Assembly: GCA_964573885.1 (NCBI GenBank)
Contig: CAZNLL010000002.1
Coordinates: forward strand, 1 to 64,000
Reading direction: 5' to 3'
Length of the DNA: 64,000 bases
DNA from: CAZNLL01 sp964573885
GTDB taxonomy: Bacteria > Desulfobacterota > DSM-4660 > Desulfatiglandales > Desulfatiglandaceae
Shown here: positions 1-7,242 of the stretch, one piece after another
Layout of the letters: the number at the start of each line of letters is the position of its first letter
Numbering within the stretch: the first letter of the stretch is position 1
Notes under the pieces: model-generated
What the model was told of the DNA's origin: nothing
The model's input: only the letters and a program-made list of their open reading frames with translations
The model's database searches: none
Position numbers and translations under genes: made by a program

Positions 1-44
1 TCGGCATCCTCAGGCGTAAAATGGGATGGAATGCCATTAAACAC
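1..44 (-). CDS. SCP2 sterol-carrier-like protein, 5' fragment at window edge
   Basis: Only the first residues lie in the window. Read leftward in the same frame as the YbjQ gene and just after its stop, the sequence translates as VFNGIPSHFTPEDA, preceded by KPKE. This resembles the opening helix of SCP2-type sterol-binding domains. The only usable start after the upstream stop is a GTG at 44-42. An ATG at 37 lies in a different frame and follows an AGAGGTG stretch. The family call rests on about 18 residues and is tentative. It would be the last visible gene of the leftward operon beginning near 1368. Confidence 0.35.
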   Translation of the reverse strand, partial: MFNGIPSHFTPEDA

Positions 45-68
45 CTCTTTCGGTTTGACAGGAGCTGA

Positions 69-389
69 TCAGCCGGTCCTTACCGCGGTCCCACTGACAC
101 TGACCATGAGCATCCCGCTGTTCTGCCCCAGCACTTCATAGTCAATGTCCACCCCTACCACGGCATCGGCACCGAGATTGAGGGCCTCCTCCTCGATTTC
201 TTTGAAGGCAACCTCCCTGGCCTTTTTCAATTCCTTTTCATAGGCCGCGGACCGCCCTCCCACAATGTCCCGAATACCGGCGAAAAGGTCCCTGAAGACG
301 TTCGCCCCCATGATGGCCTCACCGGTGACCACACCGAAATAGTGGGTGATCCTTTTGCCTTCAATACCGGGTGTGGTGGTAATAATCAT
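69..389 (-). CDS. YbjQ/UPF0145 family protein
   Basis: A 106-residue protein of the YbjQ (UPF0145) family, a small fold that assembles into homopentamers and has been called a putative heavy-metal-binding domain. Its biochemical role is not established. The opening MIITTTPGIEGKRI, the GANVFRDLF segment and the C-terminal NLGADAVVGVDIDYE are family hallmarks, and the length is normal. I chose the ATG at 389 rather than the one at 404 because AAAGGA lies six bases before it and the family normally starts with the MIxTTT strand. It follows the CMD-like gene in one leftward operon. No signal peptide or membrane segment is seen. Confidence 0.88.
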   Translation of the reverse strand: MIITTTPGIEGKRITHYFGVVTGEAIMGANVFRDLFAGIRDIVGGRSAAYEKELKKAREVAFKEIEEEALNLGADAVVGVDIDYEVLGQNSGMLMVSVSGTAVRTG

Positions 390-432
390 GGTTTTTCCTT
401 TCATTCATGCCCGTGTTTAATGAGTCTCTTCT

Positions 433-645
433 TCACCCCTGGGACGGATCAGGACCCAGTTCACCCAGCTCTTCCAGGAACTGCACCACCCTTAATGATT
501 CGCCCACCCCTGTGGTGCCTCTTATGCTGATCACCACTTGAAGGGTTTCCAGGATCTCTTCCCTGGTGGCGCCCTGTTGCAAAACCCCTTTGGTCCTTTT
601 CCTCCACTTTATCCGGTTTTTTTCGAGCTCTCCTTGCGTACCCAT
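433..645 (-). CDS. carboxymuconolactone decarboxylase-like mini-protein
   Basis: A 70-residue protein. The stretch TKGVLQQGATREEILETL followed by a VVISIRGTTGVGESLRVVQFL helix resembles the C-terminal half of the AhpD/carboxymuconolactone decarboxylase fold. In the family, the CxxC redox centre lies just before the KxALxxGA motif. Here that position reads KNRIKWRKR and has no cysteine, so peroxidase or reductase activity is unlikely. AGGAGG sits eight bases before the ATG, which argues that the short form is translated rather than being a degraded gene. It lies between the YchF-like and YbjQ-like genes, same strand, gaps near 30-40 bp. Family call moderate; function unknown. Confidence 0.6.
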   Translation of the reverse strand: MGTQGELEKNRIKWRKRTKGVLQQGATREEILETLQVVISIRGTTGVGESLRVVQFLEELGELGPDPSQG

Positions 646-675
646 AAGGCAAACCTCCTGGAAAGGGATTGTCCA

Positions 676-1368
676 TTACACGTTGAAACGGATGTCCAGG
701 ATGCTGTTCACCGGGATCACACCGTCCCGGTCCACCAGGTTTGTGTATCCCTTGGCCCGGGCATCCTGCATGTTGTGGACCCCCATCATGTGCTCGCAGC
801 TTACCACTTCCGCCTTAATAAACCCCCTGGCCAGGTCCGAATGGATCCTGCGGGCGCAGGTTACGGCGTCCGCGGCCTGGTTTACCAGCCAGGCATGGAC
901 CTCCTCCTTACCTACTGTGTAGAAAAACATCATTCCGGCCTTGTCCATCACGGCCCGGAACAGGGTGTGGGGGTCTACCAAAGGGTCGTTGCAGACCAGG
1001 GTTGGCTTGAGGCTCAGGGGCCCCAAGGCCTTGATCATTGCCTGCTCTTCTTTGTCCAGGGCCAGATCACAAAGGGGCCACTCCTCTTCGAGATGGGCCA
1101 TTCCCCTTTCGAGCACCTCCCTTTCCTTCCCCTCCTGGGTCCTTGACAATCTGGCCTCCATCTTTTCCATATCCAGGACAAGGACGTCCAGTATATCTTT
1201 CTCGGCCATGGCAATGGCGTGGCCGGCTTCGTATTGTTCCGGGAGCAGCTCGAAGTAATACGGCGATACCTTCTCGGGTTGGAATTTCTGGACGAGGTCA
1301 AAAAATATTGCATCATCATACTTGACCTTGCCTTCCGGCAGGTCAAGTCCTTTATAGGCTATTTTCAT
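676..1368 (-). CDS. YchF C-terminal-like protein lacking the GTPase domain
   Basis: A 230-residue protein whose last 85 residues (FFYTVGKEEVHAW ... RRIHSDLARGFIKAEV ... VIPVNSILDIRFNV) match the TGS/DUF933 end of the Obg-like ATPase YchF, including the IHSDxxRGFIxAEV signature and the terminal FRFNV-like strand. The middle (about residues 60-130) is helical and resembles the YchF coiled-coil arm. There is no P-loop or other G motif, so the nucleotide-binding half is absent, not just mutated. Start at 1368 (MKIAYKG) resembles YchF starts; an upstream ATG at 1389 is possible. First gene of the leftward operon. In YchF this part takes part in ribosome association; here any role is inferred. Confidence 0.72.
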   Translation of the reverse strand: MKIAYKGLDLPEGKVKYDDAIFFDLVQKFQPEKVSPYYFELLPEQYEAGHAIAMAEKDILDVLVLDMEKMEARLSRTQEGKEREVLERGMAHLEEEWPLCDLALDKEEQAMIKALGPLSLKPTLVCNDPLVDPHTLFRAVMDKAGMMFFYTVGKEEVHAWLVNQAADAVTCARRIHSDLARGFIKAEVVSCEHMMGVHNMQDARAKGYTNLVDRDGVIPVNSILDIRFNV

Positions 1369-1389
1369 TCTATTATGACACCTTTCCAT

Positions 1390-1746
1390 GTATTATCCTA
1401 ATAGTGAGCCACCGGCCCTCATCACAAATGCAGATCTCTATACGCCCTTTTGCCTCAAAAAGGCAAGCCCTTTCCCATGCTTTTCTCTGGGCGCGGGAAC
1501 CCCGGTGGGCAGGGCCTTTTTCCTTGACACAAACCGCCTTAATTGACATCGTGAGTCAGAAATAGCGGCTTTTTGAATCAGTTCCAGTCCACAAAATCAT
1601 TTCCAAGCTCAATCCACATCTCCTGTCCAAATAAAGACAGGGGCTTTCAACCCGAGCCTTCTATTTTAAGCGTCGCCGCAAGGACCGTGACAAGGGACGG
1701 TGATCATCTTTCTCAAGTCTACCATGCGTGAGGGGTATTGGGGGGT
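1390..1746. other. divergent intergenic region
   Basis: About 350 bp between the leftward YchF-like operon and the rightward cytochrome gene. Two TTGACA hexamers occur (1524-1529 and 1543-1548), but neither has a convincing -10 at 16-18 bp. No RNA gene or terminator was recognised. It probably holds both promoters. Confidence 0.4.
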
Positions 1747-3051
1747 ATGAAAGGGGGCCTCATGAAGTTCATGGGATTTTTGTTCGGAATCTTGGGCCTG
1801 TGCCTGTGGAACCCGGCCTTGGGCGGGGCATCAAAAGGTCCAGGCCAGACCTGCGTCCAATGCCATGAGGATATCTCGCCGGGGCAGGTGGCCGACTGGA
1901 AGGCCAGCAAGCATCAAGAGATGGATGTGGGTTGTGCCGACTGCCACGGCACCGGGCACGGTCACGAGAAGGATTACAAACTGGCCCAACTCCCTGATGA
2001 GCACCTCTGTGCCCGGTGCCACGAGGACCAGTTCAACCAGTTCGTGAAGGGCAAGCACAACCTGGGGTGGGCCTCCATGATGGCCCTGCCCGTCACCCAC
2101 CTGGAACCGGACGAACTGGTCGAGGGGGGCCGGGGCTGCGGGGGCTGCCACAATATGGGCGTCAAATCAAAGGAACAAAAGAAACAGCTCGCAGAGGCCG
2201 GATACCGGTATCAAAACAATTCCTGCGACGAGTGCCACACCCGGCATGCCTTCTCCAAAAAGGAGGCCTTGAACCCCAGGGCCTGCCAGCAATGCCACAT
2301 GGGTTTTGACCATCCCCAGTGGGAGATGTGGAGCAGCTCCAAGCACGGCTCTCGATATCGGAGCGGTGAAGTGGGGGATATTCCCAAAGGGGCCGTTGCC
2401 CCCAAGTGCCAGACCTGCCACATGGCCGGGGGCGATCACGAAAACCACACGGCGTGGGGCTTCCTGGGAGTGCGTCTTCCCTTTCCCCAGGATCCCCAAT
2501 GGAAGCAGGACCGCATCACCCTCCTCAAGGCCCTGGGTGTTCTTGACCCTGAGACGGGCAAACCCACGGCCTTGCTGGATGCGGTGAAAAATCTGGACCT
2601 GGCCCGGTTGACCCAGGAGGCGTGGCAGACGGAGCGGGAAAAAATGATCGACACATGCACCCAGTGCCACTCCCGGGCCTATGCCCGGTTTCAGCTGGAA
2701 ATGGGGGATAGCATGATCCAAAAGGCCGACCGCCTCATGGCCCAGGCCATAGAGATCGTGGCAGAACTTTACAAAATGGGGATCGTGAAAAGGCCCGGGA
2801 CCTACCCCTTCAACTACCCCAACCTGCTTTTCTTTATGCGGACCGGAGGCGGGCACCTTGAAAAGCTCTCCCACATTGATCAACTCCTCCTTCAGATGTA
2901 CCTCAAACACCGCATGAGGACCTTCCAGGCCTTCTTCCATGTGAATCCGGACTATGCCTACTGGTATGGATGGGCAGGGATGGTCAAGGATCTGGGGGCC
3001 ATCCAGGAAGAGGCGAATATGCTGCGGGCGGTTCATGGGGGGCACAAGTAG
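1747..3051 (+). CDS. octaheme c-type cytochrome, hydroxylamine oxidoreductase-like
   Basis: About 434 residues with an N-terminal signal peptide and eight CxxCH heme sites: CVQCH, CADCH, CARCH, CGGCH, CDECH, CQQCH, CQTCH and CTQCH. Heme number, spacing and the C-terminal helical part ending in FHVNPDYAYWYGW fit the HAO-like octaheme family, exported and acting in the periplasm. In anaerobes such proteins usually reduce hydroxylamine, nitric oxide or nitrite to ammonium rather than oxidise hydroxylamine. The covalent tyrosine cross-link of true HAO cannot be judged by eye. The ATG at 1747 is preferred; TTG at 1738 and ATG at 1762 are alternatives. The 3' end overlaps the TspO gene, suggesting one transcript. 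Confidence 0.85.
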   Translation: MKGGLMKFMGFLFGILGLCLWNPALGGASKGPGQTCVQCHEDISPGQVADWKASKHQEMDVGCADCHGTGHGHEKDYKLAQLPDEHLCARCHEDQFNQFVKGKHNLGWASMMALPVTHLEPDELVEGGRGCGGCHNMGVKSKEQKKQLAEAGYRYQNNSCDECHTRHAFSKKEALNPRACQQCHMGFDHPQWEMWSSSKHGSRYRSGEVGDIPKGAVAPKCQTCHMAGGDHENHTAWGFLGVRLPFPQDPQWKQDRITLLKALGVLDPETGKPTALLDAVKNLDLARLTQEAWQTEREKMIDTCTQCHSRAYARFQLEMGDSMIQKADRLMAQAIEIVAELYKMGIVKRPGTYPFNYPNLLFFMRTGGGHLEKLSHIDQLLLQMYLKHRMRTFQAFFHVNPDYAYWYGWAGMVKDLGAIQEEANMLRAVHGGHK

Positions 3052-3562
3052 TCCATTGAGCGACCATTCACCAGGCGGTCCCCTGAGGCAACACCGCGGA
3101 TTAAAGGGCGTGATCGGGCTCTTGGTGAGCCTGGCCCTGGTGGCCGTGGTGGCCGGTTTTGGGCGCCAATTCACCCCGGGCCCCTGGTACCAGGCCCTCA
3201 CCAAGCCTTCCTGGACGCCACCGGGTTGGGTTTTCGGCCCGGCCTGGACCTTTCTCTATGCCTCCATGGCCGCGGCAGCCTGGCTGGTCTGGCGTCGGCG
3301 TGGGACCCGTTTTTCCGACGCGGCCCTGGGGCTCTACCTCCTTCAACTGGTCTTCAATGGCCTCTGGTCCTGGATCTTTTTCGGCCTTCACCGGATCGGG
3401 CTCGCCCTGGCGGATCTCCTTGTTCTCTGGGTACTCATTGTGGTCACCACCCTTTTTTTCTGGAGGGTAAGCCGGTCAGCCGGCATCCTCATGCTCCCTT
3501 ACGTGGCCTGGGTCGCCTTTGCCGGCCTCCTCAACCACGCCCTTTGGGTCTTGAACCCTTAG
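3035..3562 (+). CDS. tspO: TspO/MBR family membrane protein
   Basis: A small integral membrane protein of the TspO (tryptophan-rich sensory protein / peripheral benzodiazepine receptor) family, with five hydrophobic helices. The diagnostic WYQALTKPSWTPP loop, the FGPAWTFLYASMA helix, the LQLVFNGLWSWIFF helix and a final YVAWVAFAGLLNHALW are all visible. The family binds porphyrins and affects tetrapyrrole handling. The ATG at 3035 overlaps the cytochrome's 3' end by 17 bp. A GTG at 3110 would remove a polar leader but has poor spacing to a ribosome site. Sharing a transcript with an eight-heme cytochrome makes a link to heme supply plausible, though this is inference. Confidence 0.88.
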   Translation: MGGTSSPLSDHSPGGPLRQHRGLKGVIGLLVSLALVAVVAGFGRQFTPGPWYQALTKPSWTPPGWVFGPAWTFLYASMAAAAWLVWRRRGTRFSDAALGLYLLQLVFNGLWSWIFFGLHRIGLALADLLVLWVLIVVTTLFFWRVSRSAGILMLPYVAWVAFAGLLNHALWVLNP

Positions 3563-3591
3563 AAAGGAGGGCGGTAGCCTTTGTCTCCTTC

Positions 3592-3620
3592 TTGACACCT
3601 CCGGCCCTGTCCCCTATAGT
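3592..3620 (+). promoter_or_regulatory. sigma-70 type promoter of the metal ATPase operon
   Basis: TTGACA at 3592-3597 and TATAGT at 3615-3620 are separated by exactly 17 bp, close to consensus. The nearest rightward gene is the ATPase at 3701, so the leader would be about 75 bases. Confidence 0.65.
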
Positions 3621-3657
3621 TTGTTTTTGAAACGGGTGTTTTTTTATCCCTTCACCC

Positions 3658-3673
3658 CGGCCTTTTAAGGCCG
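3658..3673. promoter_or_regulatory. 16-bp palindrome in the ATPase leader
   Basis: CGGCCTT, TT, AAGGCCG: a perfect seven-base inverted repeat about 38 bp after the -10 and 28 bp before the ATPase start. It could be a repressor site or a leader hairpin. No known metal-regulator consensus is recognised. Confidence 0.4.
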
Positions 3674-3700
3674 CCTTCCCGACCCAATGAGAGCGCCCCT

Positions 3701-5899
3701 GTGAAAGGCACGGATTCTTTTCAATGGACCATTTGTCATCAACTGCCCACCAGGCTGAGGGTGAGGCATCCCATTCTCCGACACGACCCGCGGCTCTCCC
3801 GCCTCCTGGAGCAACGGTTGAACCGCCTTGAAGGGGTCTGGAAGGCCCAAGTTCGACCCACCACGGGAAGCGTTATCCTGTCATATGACCCCCGGAAAAT
3901 GGAAACGCGCCATATCATTTTGCGGTTGTCCGCCGACCTGGCAGAGGCGCTCAATCGCCTCGCAGGGAAAGCAGACCCCGGCCGACGCCGAATCAGGCAC
4001 AAGCCTTATCCGGCCCCGTCCCTGGCCTGTCACCTCATCAACGCGGTCGCCTTGAGTGCCTTTATGGCCTTTGTCCTTATCAAAAGGCTCTTTTTTGGAT
4101 CCCCCCTCCGGCAGGGGCCTTTCAGCCTCATGGGCGCCGTAGCCTTTGCGGGGGCCCTCCCCTTATTGAGACGGGTGTGGCTTGATTTTCGATCCGGCAA
4201 GCGGGTAGGGCTTTTTCCTTTTCTCACCGCCGCCTGCGGCCTGGCCGTGGCTATGGGAGAGGCCTTAACGGCCCTGGAGATCATCTGGGTCCTGGCCTTG
4301 GGGATGTTGCTGGAGACCTATGCCACAGATCGGGCCAGGAGGGCCATTGGTGAGATCCTTCAGGTGGCTCCCGAAAATGCCCTTGTCCTGAGAGCCGGGG
4401 CGGAGAAGGAAACCCTGCCCGCGGAAATCCAGGCCGATGATACAGTGGTGGTCCGGGCGGGGAGGAAGATCCCCGTGGACGGCCCTGTTATTGAGGGAAA
4501 AGCCCTTGTGGACGAGGCCCACATCACCGGACGATCCCAGCCCGAGCTTCGACGACCCCGAGATTGGGTCTATGCGGGCACCGTGGTTCAACAGGGGATG
4601 ATTCATGTGCGGGCCCGGAACGTGGGGGAGGAGACCTATCTATCTCGGATGGCCGACCTGGTTGAGGCCTCCCTGGCGAACCGTACAGAGGCGGAAAAGA
4701 GGGCGGACATCCTGGGGGCGCGGTTGACCCGAATGGGCCTGGTATGTACCGGGGGAACCCTTATTTTAACGGGCAGCGTGGCTCGTGCTTTCTCCGTCAT
4801 GCTGGTCATGGCCTGCCCTTGCGCCACGGTCCTGGCCGCCTCTACCGCGGTGAGCGCCGCCATAGCCAACGCCGCGGGGAGGGGTATCTTCATCAAAGGA
4901 GGCCTTTATCTCGAAAGAATTTCGAGTATTGACACGGTGTGCTTCGACAAGACGGGCACAATCACCACCGCCTTCCCGCAGGTAACAGGGATCTTCCCCC
5001 TGACCCGGAGGCACAATCCCTTGAAGATCTTGGCCGCGGCGGCGGGCGCGGAGGCCGGGAGCCACCATCCCCTTGCAAAGGCCCTCATTCAGGAAGCCGC
5101 CCTGAAAGGGGTTACCCCGGAGGCCATGTCCGAGTTCCAAGAATCCATCGGCCGGGGGGTCTCCGCCCGTGCGGGCTCCGGTTCCGTACTGGTGGGCAAT
5201 CCATCCCTGATGAAAAGCCGCGGCGTCGAGACAGGCCCCCTTGAAACCCGGGCCGCCAAATGCGCAGAAACCGGCCAGACCGTCATCTATGTGGCCAAAA
5301 ACGATCGTCTCCAGGGGATCCTATGCCTTTCCAATACGGCCCGTGAAGGGGCGGACAAAATTCTAAAAACGCTCAGGAAGGAAGGTATCACCCATTTTTC
5401 CCTCATCAGCGGGGACGCCAAACCCATTGTGAGGACCCTGTCAAAACGCCTGGGTTTTGATGACTCCCAGGGCTCCATGCTTCCCGACGATAAGGCCCGG
5501 TATATGGAGCGGCTCGTTTCGGAGGGAAGACTGGTCCTTATGGTGGGTGACGGGGTGAACGACGCCCTGGCCCTTTCAAAGGCCACCGTGGGGGTGGCCA
5601 TGGGTGCGGGAGGATCCGAGGTGGCCGTGGAGACGGCAGATATCGCCCTGGCCGGAGATGACCTCCAGGGGCTGGTCTTTTTGCGCCTCTTGAGTCATCA
5701 GACCCTGCGTATTATGGAACAGAATTTCTGGATGGCAAACGCCACCAATCTTGCGGGAATACTCCTGGGGGCCTCCGGATGGCTGCCGCCCGTTATGGCC
5801 GGTATCCTCCACGTGGGGCATACATTGGGCATTATGCTGAATTCAGGCCGCCTCATGCAATGGCGGCCCGAAAACCATGGGAGGGGTCATGATATTTAG
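3701..5899 (+). CDS. heavy-metal P-type ATPase (P1B) with HMA_2-like N-terminus
   Basis: A 732-residue heavy-metal pump. Residues 1-90 form a ferredoxin-like HMA_2 domain with HQLPTRLRVR at 13-22 but no CxxC. Four early membrane helices follow (about 110-207), then an actuator domain, the CPC membrane motif (near 371), the phosphorylated DKTGT (near 415), GSHHPLA (near 454) and GDGVNDA (near 615), so the catalytic core is complete. The last helices end in HVGHTLGIMLNSGRL, differing from the serine-rich end of common copper pumps, so the metal is uncertain. Start is GTG; no ATG fits. It overlaps parA by 11 bp. Candidate FezB-like ferrosome ATPase by context. Confidence 0.88.
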   Translation: MKGTDSFQWTICHQLPTRLRVRHPILRHDPRLSRLLEQRLNRLEGVWKAQVRPTTGSVILSYDPRKMETRHIILRLSADLAEALNRLAGKADPGRRRIRHKPYPAPSLACHLINAVALSAFMAFVLIKRLFFGSPLRQGPFSLMGAVAFAGALPLLRRVWLDFRSGKRVGLFPFLTAACGLAVAMGEALTALEIIWVLALGMLLETYATDRARRAIGEILQVAPENALVLRAGAEKETLPAEIQADDTVVVRAGRKIPVDGPVIEGKALVDEAHITGRSQPELRRPRDWVYAGTVVQQGMIHVRARNVGEETYLSRMADLVEASLANRTEAEKRADILGARLTRMGLVCTGGTLILTGSVARAFSVMLVMACPCATVLAASTAVSAAIANAAGRGIFIKGGLYLERISSIDTVCFDKTGTITTAFPQVTGIFPLTRRHNPLKILAAAAGAEAGSHHPLAKALIQEAALKGVTPEAMSEFQESIGRGVSARAGSGSVLVGNPSLMKSRGVETGPLETRAAKCAETGQTVIYVAKNDRLQGILCLSNTAREGADKILKTLRKEGITHFSLISGDAKPIVRTLSKRLGFDDSQGSMLPDDKARYMERLVSEGRLVLMVGDGVNDALALSKATVGVAMGAGGSEVAVETADIALAGDDLQGLVFLRLLSHQTLRIMEQNFWMANATNLAGILLGASGWLPPVMAGILHVGHTLGIMLNSGRLMQWRPENHGRGHDI

Positions 5900-6524
5900 T
5901 CTGGTCAACCAAAAAGGGGGTGTGGGCAAGACCACCGTTTCGGTGAACCTGGCGAGCGGCCTTTCAAAAATGGGATACAAGGTCCTTCTGATTGATGCAG
6001 ATCCCCAGGGCAGCGTCTTGCAATGGCAATCCATTGCCGATAATGAGAGTTTTCAGGTCAATCATCATCCCAGACCCGGCTTTGAGAGACTGGTCCCGTC
6101 TCTTGGAAAGACCTTTGATCACATGGTCATTGACGCCCCACCGGCCATCGGCGAAATCACCCGTTCCGTGCTGAATGTCACCCATCTGGCCATTGTCCCT
6201 ATCGGTCCGAGCCCCCTTGACATCTGGTCCAGCAAGGAGACCCTCTCCCTTTTCCCTGAAATCCGGAGAAGGCACCGTAGACTTAAGGGAGAGCTGCTGA
6301 TTTGTCGAAAAGTGGTGGGGACCCGTGTGGGTCGCGAGGCACGAGAGGCCATGGAGACTTACAATATGCCCGTTTTTGAGACCGAAATCTCCCAGAGAAT
6401 CGCCTATGTGGAGGCCATGATCGCCGGCCGTTCCGTGCTGGAATACGCCCCCAGGAGCGAGGCCGCCCATGAAGTGATCAGCCTCTGCAATGAAATCATA
6501 TCCAAGGAAAGGAGGATCAGGTGA
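5889..6524 (+). CDS. ParA/MinD-type partitioning ATPase
   Basis: A 211-residue ParA-family ATPase with the deviant Walker A motif KGGVGKTT at residues 9-16, LLIDADPQGS (Walker A') at about 34-43 and HMVIDAPPAI (Walker B) near 78. These proteins dimerise with ATP, bind DNA or membrane non-specifically and move or space a cargo. The length is that of short chromosomal ParAs, and no HTH precedes the P-loop. No parB is adjacent. It begins inside the ATPase gene and its stop overlaps the start of a 60-residue membrane protein, so it belongs to the metal locus. I chose ATG 5889 over 5877 because it puts the first strand at the N-terminus. Positioning a metal compartment is inferred. Confidence 0.88.
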   Translation: MIFSLVNQKGGVGKTTVSVNLASGLSKMGYKVLLIDADPQGSVLQWQSIADNESFQVNHHPRPGFERLVPSLGKTFDHMVIDAPPAIGEITRSVLNVTHLAIVPIGPSPLDIWSSKETLSLFPEIRRRHRRLKGELLICRKVVGTRVGREAREAMETYNMPVFETEISQRIAYVEAMIAGRSVLEYAPRSEAAHEVISLCNEIISKERRIR

Positions 6525-6706
6525 TGAAAAAGATGGCCCTGAAAGATGTAGCCAAGGCCCCCTTGGCCCGAAAAGAGGCCCCGCCTCGCGAGGAAAACCC
6601 CAAGGACAGGCGGGGAATGGGGCATTACGTCCTGACCATGGCCCTCGGAGTCATCGGTGGTCTGGTGGGGGGCTTGCTGGCCGGCCATCTGTGGCGCAGG
6701 CTCTGA
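6524..6706 (+). CDS. small single-span membrane protein with basic N-terminus
   Basis: A 60-residue protein not recognised as a named family. Residues 1-32 are strongly charged and basic (KKMALKDVAKAPLARK, then KDRRG). Residues about 34-56 form one hydrophobic helix with a glycine-zipper pattern (GVIGGLVGGLLAG), ending in RR. AAAGGAGG lies eight bases before the ATG, and the start overlaps parA's stop, so expression should be coupled. ParA cargo adaptors often carry a short basic N-terminal peptide that stimulates the ATPase. A membrane-anchored version next to parA therefore suggests an adaptor on a lipid-bounded cargo. That role is inference. Confidence 0.7.
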   Translation: MKKMALKDVAKAPLARKEAPPREENPKDRRGMGHYVLTMALGVIGGLVGGLLAGHLWRRL

Positions 6707-6945
6707 AGCCCGCCTTTCCGGACCCAGCCGGCTCCCTCTCCAGGGTTTGATCATCTCTGCAGGGCATCATCTCCTGGAGGGGCCCTCTTAAAAGCCCATC
6801 CCGGGTGTCTTCCTTTTTCACGGGGGGAGCCCATCCCGAAAAGTTCACACCATTTTAACCCAAAAAATACAACTCCTCCATTTATAGCAAAATAATAACA
6901 ACTCCCTAATATTTATCTAACATTCAGGGTTTACCTTGCTTTTCA
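6707..6945. other. intergenic gap, AT-rich 3' part
   Basis: No convincing gene. The GCCCATCCCG decamer occurs twice (near 6793 and 6829). From about 6850 the sequence turns AT-rich (runs such as AAAATAATAACAA), consistent with a promoter region for the zinc-ribbon gene, but no good -35/-10 pair was found. Confidence 0.3.
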
Positions 6946-7239
6946 ATGGTAACCCGAGCTCAGCTGTACTTTATTGTGAACATTAAATGCCCCAGGTGCG
7001 GATCGGACGCATATTACAAATACGGCAGGTCTACCAATGGCAAACAACGCTATCTTTGCCTCGGCTGCAACAAACAGTTTGTCCTTCCCCCCAAAAAACC
7101 AGTGAAAAACCGTCCGGTTTGCCCCCATTGCGGAAAACCCATGCACGTTTACATGAGAGAAAACCAAGGTACCACCCGGTTTAGATGTTCGGATTACCCT
7201 CTATGTCGAACATTTGTAAAGGTCTCAATGGAGGATTAG
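6946..7239 (+). CDS. double zinc-ribbon protein (InsA-like ribbon plus topoisomerase-type ribbon)
   Basis: A 97-residue protein with two four-cysteine modules. CPRCGSDAYYKYGRS ... RYLCLGCNKQF resembles the zinc ribbon at the N-terminus of IS1-type InsA and related transposases. CPHCGKPMHVY ... FRCSDYPLC resembles the C4 ribbon of topoisomerase I tails. No transposase catalytic domain or terminal repeats are nearby, so it is probably a domesticated DNA- or RNA-binding protein. The start is uncertain because neither ATG 6946 nor GTG 6976 has a good ribosome site. It ends three bases before the HMA_2 protein at 7243 and so may be co-regulated with it. Confidence 0.68.
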   Translation: MVTRAQLYFIVNIKCPRCGSDAYYKYGRSTNGKQRYLCLGCNKQFVLPPKKPVKNRPVCPHCGKPMHVYMRENQGTTRFRCSDYPLCRTFVKVSMED

Positions 7240-7242
7240 ACC

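Noticed and set aside
461..676. A second leftward 71-codon frame over the CMD-like gene.
   Set aside because: It lacks a ribosome site and family resemblance; the AGGAGG site serves the frame starting at 645.
2167..3204. A 345-codon frame opposite the octaheme cytochrome.
   Set aside because: It is low in family likeness and mirrors a gene with eight heme motifs; such frames are expected in GC-rich DNA.
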